Positions 38,749 through 48,016 are shown, counted from the first letter of the stretch. The stretch is DNA of 48,016 bases from Endotrypanum monterogeii (GCA_000333855.2 CM007316.1:823821-871836), one strand, 5' to 3'. Numbers and translations are program-made. Notes: generated from the sequence alone by a model not told the origin.

Positions 38749-39459
38749 TCACTCATCAGCCATGCGATCCCACGTCCGAGCACGCATGTCGCGTAGCTCT
38801 TCCGCAACTGCCACTCCACGCCGCTGCACGTCGTTGTGAATCACAGAGGACACGTCGGTGAATCGGATGGCATCCTGCGCCGCACCCGCCTGAGGGTAGT
38901 TGAAGCGATTGCGGTAAAACACGACGTTTCCACTTTCGTACGACATCACCCTCATATCGCGGTCCTCGGATTCCTTCATGGCATTCTGGACAACTTTCTG
39001 AACTTGATCGACTGAGACGGCGAGATAAGTGGCCAGCTTTTCCGTTGGGATGGATTCCATTGTAGTGCAGATGGTCTCTAAAATGCTGGTGCGCACGCGG
39101 GCCTCGAAGTGAAACGATTCCGGTAGGTGTTCCTTGACCGTGCTCCACTGCCCCCAGAAACGAGCGAATAGCCCACAGCTGAGAAGGTTCTCGAGTCCGT
39201 AGATGAAGTTGAGTTCCTTTTCTACGCTGGGGGAGTCCTGCACGTGGCTGGGCACGAGACACATGCAGGCAGTGAAGTCACTTGTCTGGAAACGAGCCAA
39301 GGACTGCAGCAGAATGCCAAGCAAAAGCGACTTGTCGGGCTGATCGCCCTCCATTGAGCAGGACTTGAGGTAGCGGAGAAACATTGGCAGGTTGTACTTG
39401 CCTTCGCTCAACAGCTGAGCCACCTGGGTACCGTCGTCACGAGGCATTGCCTTTGTCAT
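38749..39459 (-). CDS. eIF3k: eukaryotic translation initiation factor 3 subunit K (eIF3k)
   Basis: This is a 236-residue protein from the ATG at 39459. The N-terminal GKYNLPMFLRYLK (20-32) corresponds to the eIF3k region that reads RYNPENLATLERYV in human. ARFQTSDFTACMCLV (55-69) matches human LPHTDFTLCKCMI closely. It is followed by ENLLSCGLFARFWGQW (90-105), like human LLETCHFQAFWQAL, and then a winged-helix part (about 140-185, EKLATYLAVSVDQVQKVV and NVVFYRN). The length is near human eIF3k (218) with an extra C-terminal tail of about 30 residues. eIF3k is a non-core subunit that pairs with eIF3l in the eIF3 complex on the 40S ribosome. The start is supported by a very strong acceptor 14 nt upstream. 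Confidence 0.9.
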   Translation of the reverse strand: MTKAMPRDDGTQVAQLLSEGKYNLPMFLRYLKSCSMEGDQPDKSLLLGILLQSLARFQTSDFTACMCLVPSHVQDSPSVEKELNFIYGLENLLSCGLFARFWGQWSTVKEHLPESFHFEARVRTSILETICTTMESIPTEKLATYLAVSVDQVQKVVQNAMKESEDRDMRVMSYESGNVVFYRNRFNYPQAGAAQDAIRFTDVSSVIHNDVQRRGVAVAEELRDMRARTWDRMADE

Positions 39460-40775
39460 GTTGTTCTTTCAGCTGGTGAGGTGGGAAGGGGGACTGGAGG
39501 GGGGAAGTATGCGCCGATCTTTGTGTGTGTGTGTGTGTGTGTATGTGTGCTGCAGCGGGCACGTGATACGTGAGACTGTCGCGTGTAGGAACTTGTGTAT
39601 CAGCAAGTAAGAGGGATAGGGGATATCAAAGGGAGGAAGAGTGGGAAGGGGAGTGGTCGCCATCTTGAGCGAGTTGGTGCGCGTTTATGATTAAGCCATA
39701 GGTTCCACTGATAATGGAAAATTTTGTCTTTCTTCATGTGCGAACTTGTATAAGGAGCCCGCAACGCTTTGCCGCCACCTCCTGCGCTTTGTCGAGGAAA
39801 GAAGAGAGGACGAGAAAGGGGAGAGAGCGAGGGCAAAAGGGAGGGGGGACTTGGCAGTTCCTATCGACCCGTTTTTTTCAGTGTCTTGTTGGCATATTTC
39901 ACTTGACCAACGATGTCAAATGAGGACCTCACCGCGGTTGTGTGAGCTGCTTCTCAGCAGTGACTACCCTCTGGCAGCAGAAAAGAATAGACCAGAGGCG
40001 AGGAAAAAAACAGACACCGAAGCCCTTGAAAAAAAAACAAAAAAGGTCTCAGATAAAGAAAAGAGGGGAGCAAAAACCTGCATCCTGACCACCCCACACA
40101 TCCCACACTCAGACAAGGTCATGCAGGCGCGTGTTGGGGAATGGAAGGGCAGGGAAGACGCAATCGTTACACCGAGAGAGAGACGTGAGGAGGAAATATA
40201 GATCTAGAAGGTAAAATAAAATACAATTTCGAATGTACAAGCGATACACGACGATAAAAATTATTCTGCAGACACCGTGGTCATCATCTACACGTGTGCG
40301 CACGTACGCTTTCTTGTTCTATGCCGCGAGTATTGGAGAGAGAAATCATTCCGAAAGGAAAAAAAAAGCTGGGAACGTGTCTGACGAAGGCGGTTGCAAC
40401 GGCAGCGACAAGGTGTCTTTTCACGCACCTGGTTGGGTAGTCGGAGCGGTGACAGAGACTTGCACGACTGCGTGAGCATCTAGGGATATGTTGCGCGCAG
40501 AGGCCAAATAAACAGAGAAAACCACAGTGGGAAGCATCAAAGGTAGCAAAAACGTGGTTTTATCTAAGGAAAAAGAATCTATCGCCCTGCCCCGAATAAA
40601 AGAACAAGAGGTTTGGCCCTCTGCCCATTCTCCACGGAGGTGCATACAGCCTCAGTCCGTTCTTGTGATCCTTGCCGCTGCCCTCCCCGTCTGCCCTCTC
40701 CACCACCACCACCTTTTTTGGGGGGGGCAGATATTTTCACTCACCATGGTCCTTTCGTTTTGTCTGCCTTCCTTT
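39460..40775. other. intergenic region between the MGC protein gene and eIF3k
   Basis: I see no gene. There is a (GT)n tract at 39522-39542, A-rich tracts near 40005-40050 and 40360, and a G7 run at about 40721. Most of it is presumably the 3' UTR of the upstream gene plus the eIF3k leader. Confidence 0.55.
39473..39474 (-). promoter_or_regulatory. predicted trans-splice acceptor AG of eIF3k
   Basis: The minus strand has a long C/T tract (about 39505-39476) ending in CACCAG, with AG at 39474-39473. It gives a 13-nt 5' UTR before the ATG at 39459, excluding the spliced leader. This is the cleanest acceptor in the window. Confidence 0.7.
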
Positions 40776-42431
40776 TCACCACATATTCGTCGGTTCAGAG
40801 TACAGCTTCCGCTGTGACGACGTGTGTTGTGCTAGCCACCAGTCCTCCATGGAGTTGTCGAAGAGGTATGTGACAGGCTTGTACCGTTGCATGCCAACAC
40901 CGGTGTGGGGAACGCTGTGTTGACCGCTGCCGCTTCGATCACCGTATTGGTATATGTGATGAACAGCTGTGTTCACCACGGGTGGGCGATGCGAGGGAGG
41001 CAGTGGCCTGTCGAAGTGTCTCTCACGAATCGGGGAGTTGGTGTACATCCGTGAGGGAACAGGAGAGGGGTAGAAAGTGTGCGCACCGCTCAAGAGAGGC
41101 GGCTGGGCGTAGTCCCTGTCCTCGGAGACACTTACATCAACGAGAGATATTTGCTCCCTTTTATAGGATGCTGTCATGTGCACATCGTACTCGGCAGGGG
41201 AGTAGTGGGCATCCGCGTTTTGCTCATACAGCGCTGGAAACGTCAATTGCCTCCTATGCAGATACGCCGCGTGGTTACGTGTCCTCAGAGGTTCTCTAGG
41301 TACTTCGTCAATTTTCTCGGCCAAGGTCGAGGGCCGTTGTGCTGGCAACGGGTAGCTGCTAAATGCTGCAGGGACGGGAGGCCGAAGGACACCACCACTT
41401 CCTTGGACAACTTCTGGATCGGAGGCCGTGGCCAGGCTTTCGGGGACAGCTAGCATGTTGTCCCCAGAGGGGCCGCGACCAGCTCCGGAAGCAAACCCCC
41501 CCGCCTCGTTCTGGTTCCATGTCCGCTCTGTCATGTGGTTAGGAGCGCCGATCCACAGGGGCGACGGCACAGGGAGGGTTCGTGGTACCCACTCATAGGG
41601 TGGCAATCTGTCACCCTCGTCAAGTAACTTCAGGTAGGCATTCTCCGCAGAAGAGGGTGGGTCAGGCAGAGATGAGACCTCAGCCTCTGCATGCTGGCTC
41701 TGCACGCTTGCGCTTTCTTTACTTCCAGAGGCATCGTCCAGGGTGTCGGCGCTCGAACACCTACTGTCCTTTAGGACTGCAGGTGATGGGGATTTGGAAA
41801 ACTTGAATGAGAGGCTTTTTCTGTCACCGCTGATCACCGAGGCTGCTGCTCCTGATGCCACTGAGTTTTTCCACTCTTTGTCCTCAGTTGTGAGGATACT
41901 ATCGGGGAAGCCAAGCTCTTTCTTCTCACCATATTGTTTCTTCTTGTGTACAAACACCCCACGGTCACCACTGTTGCTATTGCCACTGAAGCTTGTGCTG
42001 AGGAGCGTTGCAGAACCCAGAACATGTGCTGGGGTAGATGCTAAGGTGTCGCCATCTGAAGTGAGTCTGCACTGGCGGCGCCACTGGTGTTCTGCCGAGG
42101 CTTCTGTGCTCGTTTCCGTGACTGCTGTAGCAGCCGCTGCAAGGTTGCTGCCAGTGTCAGTTTTTGCAGAAACTAGGTTGTTCACTTCGTTTCCTGAGGC
42201 CTCTTTGAGGGACTCTGTTGCATCTACGGGAGAAGTCGCAACGCGGACGGATACATCCCGCTGCGCCCCCTCTAACAGACTGAAAGCACCGACGGCGGCG
42301 TTGGCGCTCTCTGCCGCGGGTCTCGACTCTGTTGCGGCATCAGGCTCACCTTCTGCCCAATACACTGTTTCTTCTGATATCCTCCCCGGCTTCTTGGATA
42401 CCTTCACCATTTTTGCATTCTTGCAGCCCAT
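40776..42431 (-). CDS. hypothetical low-complexity protein with MGC start (acylation signal)
   Basis: This is a 551-residue protein from the ATG at 42431. It starts MGCKNAKMVKVSKK: Gly2 and Cys3 with Ala6 and following lysines fit dual N-myristoylation/palmitoylation, which targets membranes of the flagellum or cell surface in trypanosomatids. The next about 270 residues are Ala/Ser/Glu-rich and probably disordered. Short aromatic-rich blocks follow (LPPYEWVPRTLPVP near 295 and NHAAYLHRRQLTFPAL near 405), and the last 40 residues are conserved-looking (KPVTYLFDNSMEDWW...). No enzyme domain is visible and I do not recognise a family. The C-terminal aromatic motifs could be short binding peptides for a cytoskeletal or signalling partner. 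This is inferred only. Confidence 0.75.
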   Translation of the reverse strand: MGCKNAKMVKVSKKPGRISEETVYWAEGEPDAATESRPAAESANAAVGAFSLLEGAQRDVSVRVATSPVDATESLKEASGNEVNNLVSAKTDTGSNLAAAATAVTETSTEASAEHQWRRQCRLTSDGDTLASTPAHVLGSATLLSTSFSGNSNSGDRGVFVHKKKQYGEKKELGFPDSILTTEDKEWKNSVASGAAASVISGDRKSLSFKFSKSPSPAVLKDSRCSSADTLDDASGSKESASVQSQHAEAEVSSLPDPPSSAENAYLKLLDEGDRLPPYEWVPRTLPVPSPLWIGAPNHMTERTWNQNEAGGFASGAGRGPSGDNMLAVPESLATASDPEVVQGSGGVLRPPVPAAFSSYPLPAQRPSTLAEKIDEVPREPLRTRNHAAYLHRRQLTFPALYEQNADAHYSPAEYDVHMTASYKREQISLVDVSVSEDRDYAQPPLLSGAHTFYPSPVPSRMYTNSPIRERHFDRPLPPSHRPPVVNTAVHHIYQYGDRSGSGQHSVPHTGVGMQRYKPVTYLFDNSMEDWWLAQHTSSQRKLYSEPTNMW

Positions 42432-43404
42432 TTGACATACGGAGGCCCCCTTTCGCTATGTGAATAATATATTGGCGGTGGTTAAGTAAAGCATGTAGGC
42501 GAGCGAGGGGGAGGGGGGGGGTCGAGAAACAAAAGAGTCAATCAGTTCACTGCAGGTCGATAATCAAATGAAAGATGGCGGGAGGGAGGGGGGACGGAGG
42601 AGGGTTCCTTTTTTTCTTCCTCGATGAGGCGTAGCAAAGATGGGCGATAAGCGAAGAGATGATTTGATTGTGAAGTAGAGGCTGGCATCGCATCCTTCCT
42701 CGGAGGAAGACATTTCACAGGGCCGCATGCCGACTTTTTTCGAACGCGTCGTTAGTTCCGCACCGTGTGTGCGTGTGTGGGAGGAGGAGAGGGTGGGGGG
42801 TGATAATGATGGCGGTCGTAAAGCGGTGGCAAGGGGGAAGGTGTGTTCAGTTGCACACTTCTCTTTCGCTTTTCCTTTCCCTCTCGATGCAGAGAAGGAT
42901 GCACCTGAGAACGATTATCTTGCTTGAGATACCCCCCCCCCAAAAAAAAAAAAAATGAGCAACGTATGACAAGAGTGCACACATTTTTTCCTTTCAGAGA
43001 ATGGCCGCTAGATGTCTTTCATTGATTCCTTTTATGTATATCGATTTTTCCCTTCAATTTAGATGCATCATAGACCGATTGCTCTACAACTCGCAGTCAT
43101 AAAGCAGGTGCTGCATGGAGGGAGGAGGAGAGGATGGTGCGCGAGCAGAGGCAACCAATCCGCACCAGCACACTCGCTCTCAGACACACAAACACACACA
43201 CACCGACAATTAGTTCCAGCTGTTGCTTTCCTTCCGTCTGCAGTTAAGGTACAGGTTGGGGATGTGGAAGTGAGAGAAAGAGGAGCCTGAGGGAGCCAAT
43301 TTATTATATCAGTGCATTTCTTCTTGTACTCCACACGGGCACATGAACATATGCATCCGTTTCATTCTTCACCCCATCCATGCCTAGCGACTTCTACCCA
43401 CCGG
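42432..43404. other. intergenic region between Snu114 and the MGC protein gene
   Basis: I see no gene. The region has G-rich tracts (about 42508-42520 and 42580-42605), a C9-A13 junction (about 42933-42955) and a short CA tract (about 43187-43203). Confidence 0.6.
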
Positions 43405-46400
43405 TTAGAGGTCCATCAGCATGTTCTGCGGCAGTCCCTTGCGGAATCGTGTCTTGAGCACGAAGTCGCGTGCCAGCTGATGTCCTCTTGCCGGCTCCAG
43501 GGGGCCTACGTGGATGCTGGCATCAAATGGGTCTCCTGGAACGACGTCCCACTGATGAAAACGAAAAAGCGGAAAGGCCTGCCCGTGTGTAAGCATGCGT
43601 ATCTGTGTTTCGAGACCGAAGCTATCGAGAGCAGGTACCAGCGCACGTGCTCGAATGAGGGTCGTTGCAGCGACAGGTTCCTCGCCAAGCATTGTGCCGC
43701 GCCGTTGCTGCAGGATATCGCCAAGCTGTGAGATACAGTCGGGTGTGCACAGGATCTCTGCAGCCATGACCGGCTCCATAAGTCGAGGGCGAGCACCAAA
43801 GAGGGAGTGTCGGAGTGCTGTACGCGCGTTCGACAAGACGACGGCGTCTCGGGTTGAGGGGTCGATGTCAGCGAAGATAAGCTTTGCTGCTACACCGCGA
43901 ATCATTTCGCCCACCAAGGGGCCGGCGGCCATAGTAGAGCGGAACACGGAGACAATGGCACACTGATGGGCAAACTTAAGTGGGTGATGCGCTTCCTCGT
44001 CAAGGGTATCGTCGATCAGAATACTAGGCCCCTTCGTGCTATCCGGTCCAGTGGCCAGCACGTGCTGCGCGTCAAGCGCATCGAAGCCGTAGTCGCGTCT
44101 CAGCACAGTCCATAGTTTGCGTGATTGGGCTTCTCCGTTGAGTTCTGTAGAGAAGAGCTGCAGCTGCTCATACTCGATTGCTCGTGTAAAGGCACGTGGA
44201 AGGGCCCCGCTTACAAAGCCGAGAGAGTTGTTGCGAGTACCCGTCATGGCCAGAAGGCCCTCCGCATCTTGCACTGTCTCACTGAACGTCACAAAAGGCT
44301 GCGATACACCAACCGGCACACCAGGGCACAGCCCATGACGGAGCTCATGCAGCGCGGTGTCGAGCTGTAGCTCTCCAAAGCCACTAATGGTGTACTCACC
44401 CGTTTCCTCCTTGTGTACGTCGAGACCAGGAGAGGTTCGCAGCAATACACCGAGTCCGTCCTGGAGATTGGTGGCTTTCGCCGAGTCGCGCACCTCCATG
44501 GAGACGTGCATCAAGGGTTGTGGGAAACCCAAAGACCGGACCTTGATGGATTCGACCCACTCCGAAGTCATTCCGCAAACTTCAGACGGAGAGGGAGCGC
44601 CTTCGTCTTCCGCCAGAACCGCTGCCACCGCCGCACCACCCACTAGGACGATGTGCGAGCCCGACCGCGCAGGCAAGCCTGTCACGTACACCGTTTGCCC
44701 TGCTGTAGCGCGTTGGACCGGAACAAATCCATCGTCCACAGTTCGCAGATAGAGTTCTCGCAGCTCCACCTCGTAGTAAGGGTCTGCCTCGCTGCTAAAC
44801 TCATCGAAGGCAATCAACCGCGGCCTGGATGCAGGGCCGTTACAGCCGTTCGGCATCCACACGCTCTTGCTTCGGCCACTGCCGCTTGCAAGCAGGGTAC
44901 CGTAGACGACGCGCACGACGGCAGCAAGAGCGTCATTCGCATCGAAGACGCGCTGGAGAGATGCGACAGCGATAACAAGGTTGCCGGGCTTCGCGGTCGA
45001 GGTGCTGTACACACTTGCCTCATTTGTGGCAGCCGCAGCCTTTCTCGACATAGCGAGCAACGTGCTGGCACCGTACTGCTCAGAGAGCCATCGCGAGCGA
45101 GCCATAGGGGCAGGTAGCACACTGAGGATCGCATCTAGCATCTCGCCTGTAGAGGTACCGCAAAAGTAGCGCATCGCCTCCTGAAGGGCGGACAATGGTG
45201 AGTGGGGGAGCTTGGTGAGGTCGGACGAGAGGGTCTTCGCTCCTTCGCCTGTCACCGAGTGAGCAACAATTTTGTAGAGCGGCTCCAAGACGAACTGCAC
45301 AAAACTGGGGCGCTGGCGAAAGTTGGTGATTTTTTTGAACTCTTTCTTTTCATATGTAACTTGACCCCACAGCTTCGTCGCCAGCGCTGCAGCGTTGATG
45401 CTCGGGTACGACGCTGCGTATTTCATAGCGAAGGTCTCTAGTGAGAAAAACAGACCCATCTTGACGGAAGAGAAGCAAACCGTGCCACGCTCGGGGGACA
45501 CGAGAAAGGCGTCGTAGGTGGTGCCGCAGCTTGCGATAACATTGTTGACGGAATCCACGACCATGCGCATCTTGCGATACGCATCGAGTGGCGGTAGTTT
45601 GATGTCAATCATCAGCCGGTCCACCTTGGTGATGACGAGAATAATCGGCAACTGCTCCTTCACGATGGCGTGGATCAGAAGTCGCTCGCTGTGGTCACTC
45701 AGCGACTCGGCCGCGTCGACACAGAAGATCACTGCATCTGCAAGACGCATGCCGGACGCGGTCTCGCCCATTAGATCCGGATGGCCTGGTGTATCAATTA
45801 CCGTTATTTGGCGAGACGTTGCCTGCAGCATTGCACCGCCGGTTATAGTCGTTAGCACGTGACTCTTAAGAGTCATCTCACGATCCACCTCATCCTTGCG
45901 CTTGTGATACGATTTTTGGTTTAGAAGCAGTTCCACCAACGACGTTTTGCCGTGGTGGAGCGAACCGACAACCGCCATGTTGCGCATTCGTTCAGGAAGG
46001 GTGGCAAGGACGTCGAGGTAGCTCTGCGAAGCCGACTTGCCGTGAGAATTCTGATCGCCGTCATGCAGTAGCAACGGTGGTGAGAAAGACATCGAGCCGT
46101 CTCGCCCAACATGGCGGCTCTCCAGTAGAAACTGTGCTTCCCTACTGCTAACCACGCCTCGACGTCCATGGGGCTGAACTTCACTCTGGTCTACCAGTGG
46201 CTGGTGAAGCGCCTGCATACCCTCCTCACCGATGACAAGTTCAACGTCGTCACTGAACTCTGAGTTACTTTGCTCATCACCGATGTCGAACGCTCGGTGC
46301 GTGGCGTTCTCTTCACCGTGCGGCGCAGCCGTGGAGCTGCATTGCGACTCGTGAACCGAGTGCACCTCGGCCTCCTGCTCCTCATTCCTGGTGCGGTTGC

Positions 46401-46425
46401 CCTCTTCGTCGTAGCCGAAGTCCAT
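43405..46425 (-). CDS. SNU114: U5 snRNP GTPase Snu114 / U5-116K (EFTUD2)
   Basis: This is a 1006-residue EF-2-like GTPase from the ATG at 46425. The N-terminal about 140 residues are acidic and polar, as in Snu114. The GTPase domain begins with MRNMAVVGSLHHGKTSLVELL. The P-loop is G154-SLHH-GKT161, G3 is DTPGH (211-215), and G4 is TKVD (266-269) where N-K-x-D is usual. KLPPLDAYRKMR (276-287) is a Snu114-type signature, nearly identical to human KLPPTDAYYKLR. EF-2-like domains II-V follow, with VGVSQPFVTFSETV in domain IV. The chain ends at FRKGLPQNMLMDL, earlier than human EFTUD2, which continues past the RKG motif. Snu114 partners with Prp8 and Brr2 and times spliceosome activation. In trypanosomatids it serves mainly trans-splicing. 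Confidence 0.92.
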   Translation of the reverse strand: MDFGYDEEGNRTRNEEQEAEVHSVHESQCSSTAAPHGEENATHRAFDIGDEQSNSEFSDDVELVIGEEGMQALHQPLVDQSEVQPHGRRGVVSSREAQFLLESRHVGRDGSMSFSPPLLLHDGDQNSHGKSASQSYLDVLATLPERMRNMAVVGSLHHGKTSLVELLLNQKSYHKRKDEVDREMTLKSHVLTTITGGAMLQATSRQITVIDTPGHPDLMGETASGMRLADAVIFCVDAAESLSDHSERLLIHAIVKEQLPIILVITKVDRLMIDIKLPPLDAYRKMRMVVDSVNNVIASCGTTYDAFLVSPERGTVCFSSVKMGLFFSLETFAMKYAASYPSINAAALATKLWGQVTYEKKEFKKITNFRQRPSFVQFVLEPLYKIVAHSVTGEGAKTLSSDLTKLPHSPLSALQEAMRYFCGTSTGEMLDAILSVLPAPMARSRWLSEQYGASTLLAMSRKAAAATNEASVYSTSTAKPGNLVIAVASLQRVFDANDALAAVVRVVYGTLLASGSGRSKSVWMPNGCNGPASRPRLIAFDEFSSEADPYYEVELRELYLRTVDDGFVPVQRATAGQTVYVTGLPARSGSHIVLVGGAAVAAVLAEDEGAPSPSEVCGMTSEWVESIKVRSLGFPQPLMHVSMEVRDSAKATNLQDGLGVLLRTSPGLDVHKEETGEYTISGFGELQLDTALHELRHGLCPGVPVGVSQPFVTFSETVQDAEGLLAMTGTRNNSLGFVSGALPRAFTRAIEYEQLQLFSTELNGEAQSRKLWTVLRRDYGFDALDAQHVLATGPDSTKGPSILIDDTLDEEAHHPLKFAHQCAIVSVFRSTMAAGPLVGEMIRGVAAKLIFADIDPSTRDAVVLSNARTALRHSLFGARPRLMEPVMAAEILCTPDCISQLGDILQQRRGTMLGEEPVAATTLIRARALVPALDSFGLETQIRMLTHGQAFPLFRFHQWDVVPGDPFDASIHVGPLEPARGHQLARDFVLKTRFRKGLPQNMLMDL

Positions 46426-47305
46426 TGGTGGCTTATCTCACTTTTCTATCGGGTTTATCTACTTGACGTACAGGGAAGGAAAGCAAAGGCGATAAGATCA
46501 ATCGTACAGAGGACACACACACAAACACGCATGCGTGTGTGTGTGTGTGCGTAGTGAGAGTGGTGGTGGTGTGTGTGTGTTGGGGGGGGGGGACGAGAGG
46601 AAGGGAACAGGCGGGGGTGAAGACGAGAAAAGAGGATCGAGGCGCCCACAGGAACAAGTGCAATCACCCTGGATAGGCCTCGACTAGTAGAATGCGTGAG
46701 GGGGCAGGGGCCGAGGGAGGAAAATAGGGTGCGTGTGTTGATACCGAGTGCCAGGAAGCAAGAGCAGCAGGGGTAGAGCTGTTGAGTTACTTGGAATGCC
46801 TCACGACTTAAAGCACCACTGAAAACGGGCGAAACGCGAGCTGTGGTCCACATACGCGCCACACGTCTTCCCACTTCACCCCCCTCACGACACTGCAACG
46901 GCAGGTGAAGCTCTGCAGATTTTTTTGTTGTTGAGAGATTTCATTCCAGTATATATATATATATATTTTTTTTGTTCCCTCGCTCTTGTGATAATAAACG
47001 ATATCGAGATTTCAATCGATAGAAATCCGACTTTCTCTCGCTTACCCCCCCCTCGCTCTCCCCTCACGCACTTGGCGACGAGCGTGAGGGAAGAAAAAAG
47101 AGAGGTGGAGGGAGATGAGTCTTCCATGGGTTACCATGATCTTGTAACAAGACATAGTGTGCGTTCCGCACTGCACTTTTTCGAAGACTCTAGTCCTCAT
47201 TGTTCATATCTAGGTTGCGTCACGCGTCCATGGTAACTCTTTTCCCCATCCGATAGATTTTTTTTTCCTTTTTCGATTCAGTAGACAGGATTTCTGCCAG
47301 AGGCT
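46426..47305. other. intergenic region between LYR protein gene and Snu114
   Basis: No gene was seen. The region contains a GT tract (about 46534-46549), a (GGT/GT) stretch running into G10 (about 46563-46591), a (TA)n run (46950-46966) followed by T8, a C7 run (about 47046) and a T8 run near 47260. Confidence 0.6.
46462..46463 (-). promoter_or_regulatory. predicted trans-splice acceptor AG of Snu114
   Basis: The minus strand reads a C/T-rich tract (about 46488-46472) and then an AG at 46463-46462, giving a 5' UTR of about 36 nt before the ATG at 46425. Confidence 0.5.
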
Positions 47306-47941
47306 CTAAGCAAGACCAACATGGCGGTGCCGCTCGTAGCGCAGCGAGCCCTCTGGGTTTCGCAGGGATGGCGCCGGCGCATTCGGAGCATCATAAAAGG
47401 TAGCCAGCACGCGATGTTCTAGTGATATTTGATGTTGACGCTGCTCTAACGAATTTCGGATCTGCTGCTCGCGTATCGACTTGAACTCTTCTGGTGAATT
47501 CGCTTCCAGGCGCATAGCCATGTAGTCCACCATTTGTGCAATGTCGGGTCGCCGCGTTTCCAGTTTTTCGGTGTGTAGGAAGACGATAAAAAGACATGTG
47601 AATCCGCAAATTAAATAGACGGCGAGGTAGGACTGCGTCTCTGGTCGGAAGTTGTACTCCGTTCTTCTCACTTCCCAATCGAGGCAGGATACAAGACCCA
47701 ATCGATTGATGTACAACGTGCGTGACAGCCGGTCATCCTCCAGCACCAACAAGTCTTTGTGCGCTTGATTAACGAGTTCACGCTGCGCCGAGGCGCTTGT
47801 GATGTTACGGTTTCGCCGGAAGCCGCTACGGACCTGCTGGATCAGCAACATTCGAATCGTTACGTTAGGTATTCGATTCGATGCTTTGAGGTAGCGGCGA
47901 TACAGCAGAGCCACGGCATCACTTGGAACGAGGGCGGACAT
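47306..47941 (-). CDS. LYR-motif protein, Isd11/LYRM4-like, with added membrane segment
   Basis: The protein has 211 residues from the ATG at 47941 (MSALVPSDAVALLYRRYL). The frame is open slightly further upstream, but only from a TTG. The N-terminal 80 residues are a Complex1_LYR domain: LYR near residue 14, then RxxLxxQxxxxFRxNxN (VRSGFRRNRNIT) and LVNQAHKDLLVL, followed by TLYINRL, closely parallel to human Isd11 (FRENKNV, LVNKAKRDLGVI, GQLYSTDKL). Isd11 stabilises the cysteine desulfurase Nfs1 in mitochondrial Fe-S assembly with acyl carrier protein. Unlike Isd11, the chain continues with a hydrophobic segment (SYLAVYLICGFTCLFIVFL, about residues 104-122) and a charged helical tail. It may be an Isd11 variant, a respiratory-complex LYR subunit or another LYRM protein. 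The domain is confident. The subfamily is not. Confidence 0.8.
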   Translation of the reverse strand: MSALVPSDAVALLYRRYLKASNRIPNVTIRMLLIQQVRSGFRRNRNITSASAQRELVNQAHKDLLVLEDDRLSRTLYINRLGLVSCLDWEVRRTEYNFRPETQSYLAVYLICGFTCLFIVFLHTEKLETRRPDIAQMVDYMAMRLEANSPEEFKSIREQQIRNSLEQRQHQISLEHRVLATFYDAPNAPAPSLRNPEGSLRYERHRHVGLA

Positions 47942-47967
47942 GATAGCAGTTGAGGATACAAACAAAA

Positions 47968-47968
<1 letters not shown>

Positions 47969-48012
<44 letters not shown>
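47969..48012. repeat. (TA)n microsatellite at window end
   Basis: An alternating TA run of about 44 bases, in the 5' region of the LYR gene. It mirrors the TA run at positions 1-24. Confidence 0.95.
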
Positions 48013-48013
<1 letters not shown>

Positions 48014-48016
48014 TGT

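Noticed and set aside
47942..47965. Eight-residue N-terminal extension of the LYR protein
   Set aside because: The first codon is TTG. The first ATG in frame is at 47941 and starts directly before the LYR domain.

Overview
The window looks like nuclear DNA of a trypanosomatid flagellate, most likely Leishmania or a close relative. Every credible gene lies on the minus strand. All are uninterrupted by introns, are separated by long non-coding gaps, and several are preceded by a polypyrimidine tract and an AG as expected for spliced-leader trans-splicing. Together they read as part of one polycistronic transcription unit running from right to left. The gaps are full of (TA)n, (CA)n/(GT)n and homopolymer tracts. 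Both window ends lie in (TA)n runs, so this may be a contig bounded by unresolved microsatellites.

In transcription order (high to low coordinate) the genes are: a LYR-motif protein resembling Isd11 with an added membrane segment (47.9 kb); the U5 snRNP GTPase Snu114/U5-116K (46.4-43.4 kb); a low-complexity protein starting MGC (42.4-40.8 kb); translation factor eIF3k (39.5-38.7 kb); a hypothetical 645-residue protein (36.9-35.0 kb); a possible frameshifted gene (33.1-32.5 kb); a tomosyn/Lgl-like protein with a C-terminal R-SNARE (31.9-28.0 kb); a small Dpy-30-motif protein (27.5-27.1 kb); a 1041-residue unknown protein with visibly lower GC (26.7-23.6 kb); importin-5/Kap121 (22.3-19.1 kb); a small TMEM14-like membrane protein (16.8-16.4 kb); CstF64 (15.3-14.1 kb); an XK-related multi-span membrane protein (12.7-10.7 kb); and a HAD/Eya-like phosphatase-type protein (8.7-6.1 kb). 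The leftmost 6 kb holds no convincing gene.

The genes are mostly housekeeping and are not functionally linked, as is normal for kinetoplastid gene arrays. Two belong to RNA processing (Snu114, CstF64), one to translation initiation (eIF3k), one to nuclear import (importin-5), one to vesicle fusion (tomosyn), one probably to Fe-S assembly or another mitochondrial LYR role, and one probably to the flagellum (Dpy-30). I found no CRISPR array, intact transposon, tRNA or rRNA gene, and no clear previously undescribed multi-gene system. The most notable points are the XK-like protein and its overlapping mini-uORF, the LYR-plus-membrane architecture, the altered G4 motif of Snu114, the frameshifted Cys-rich ORF pair, and an aberrant G/T-rich block at 27.64-28.01 kb.
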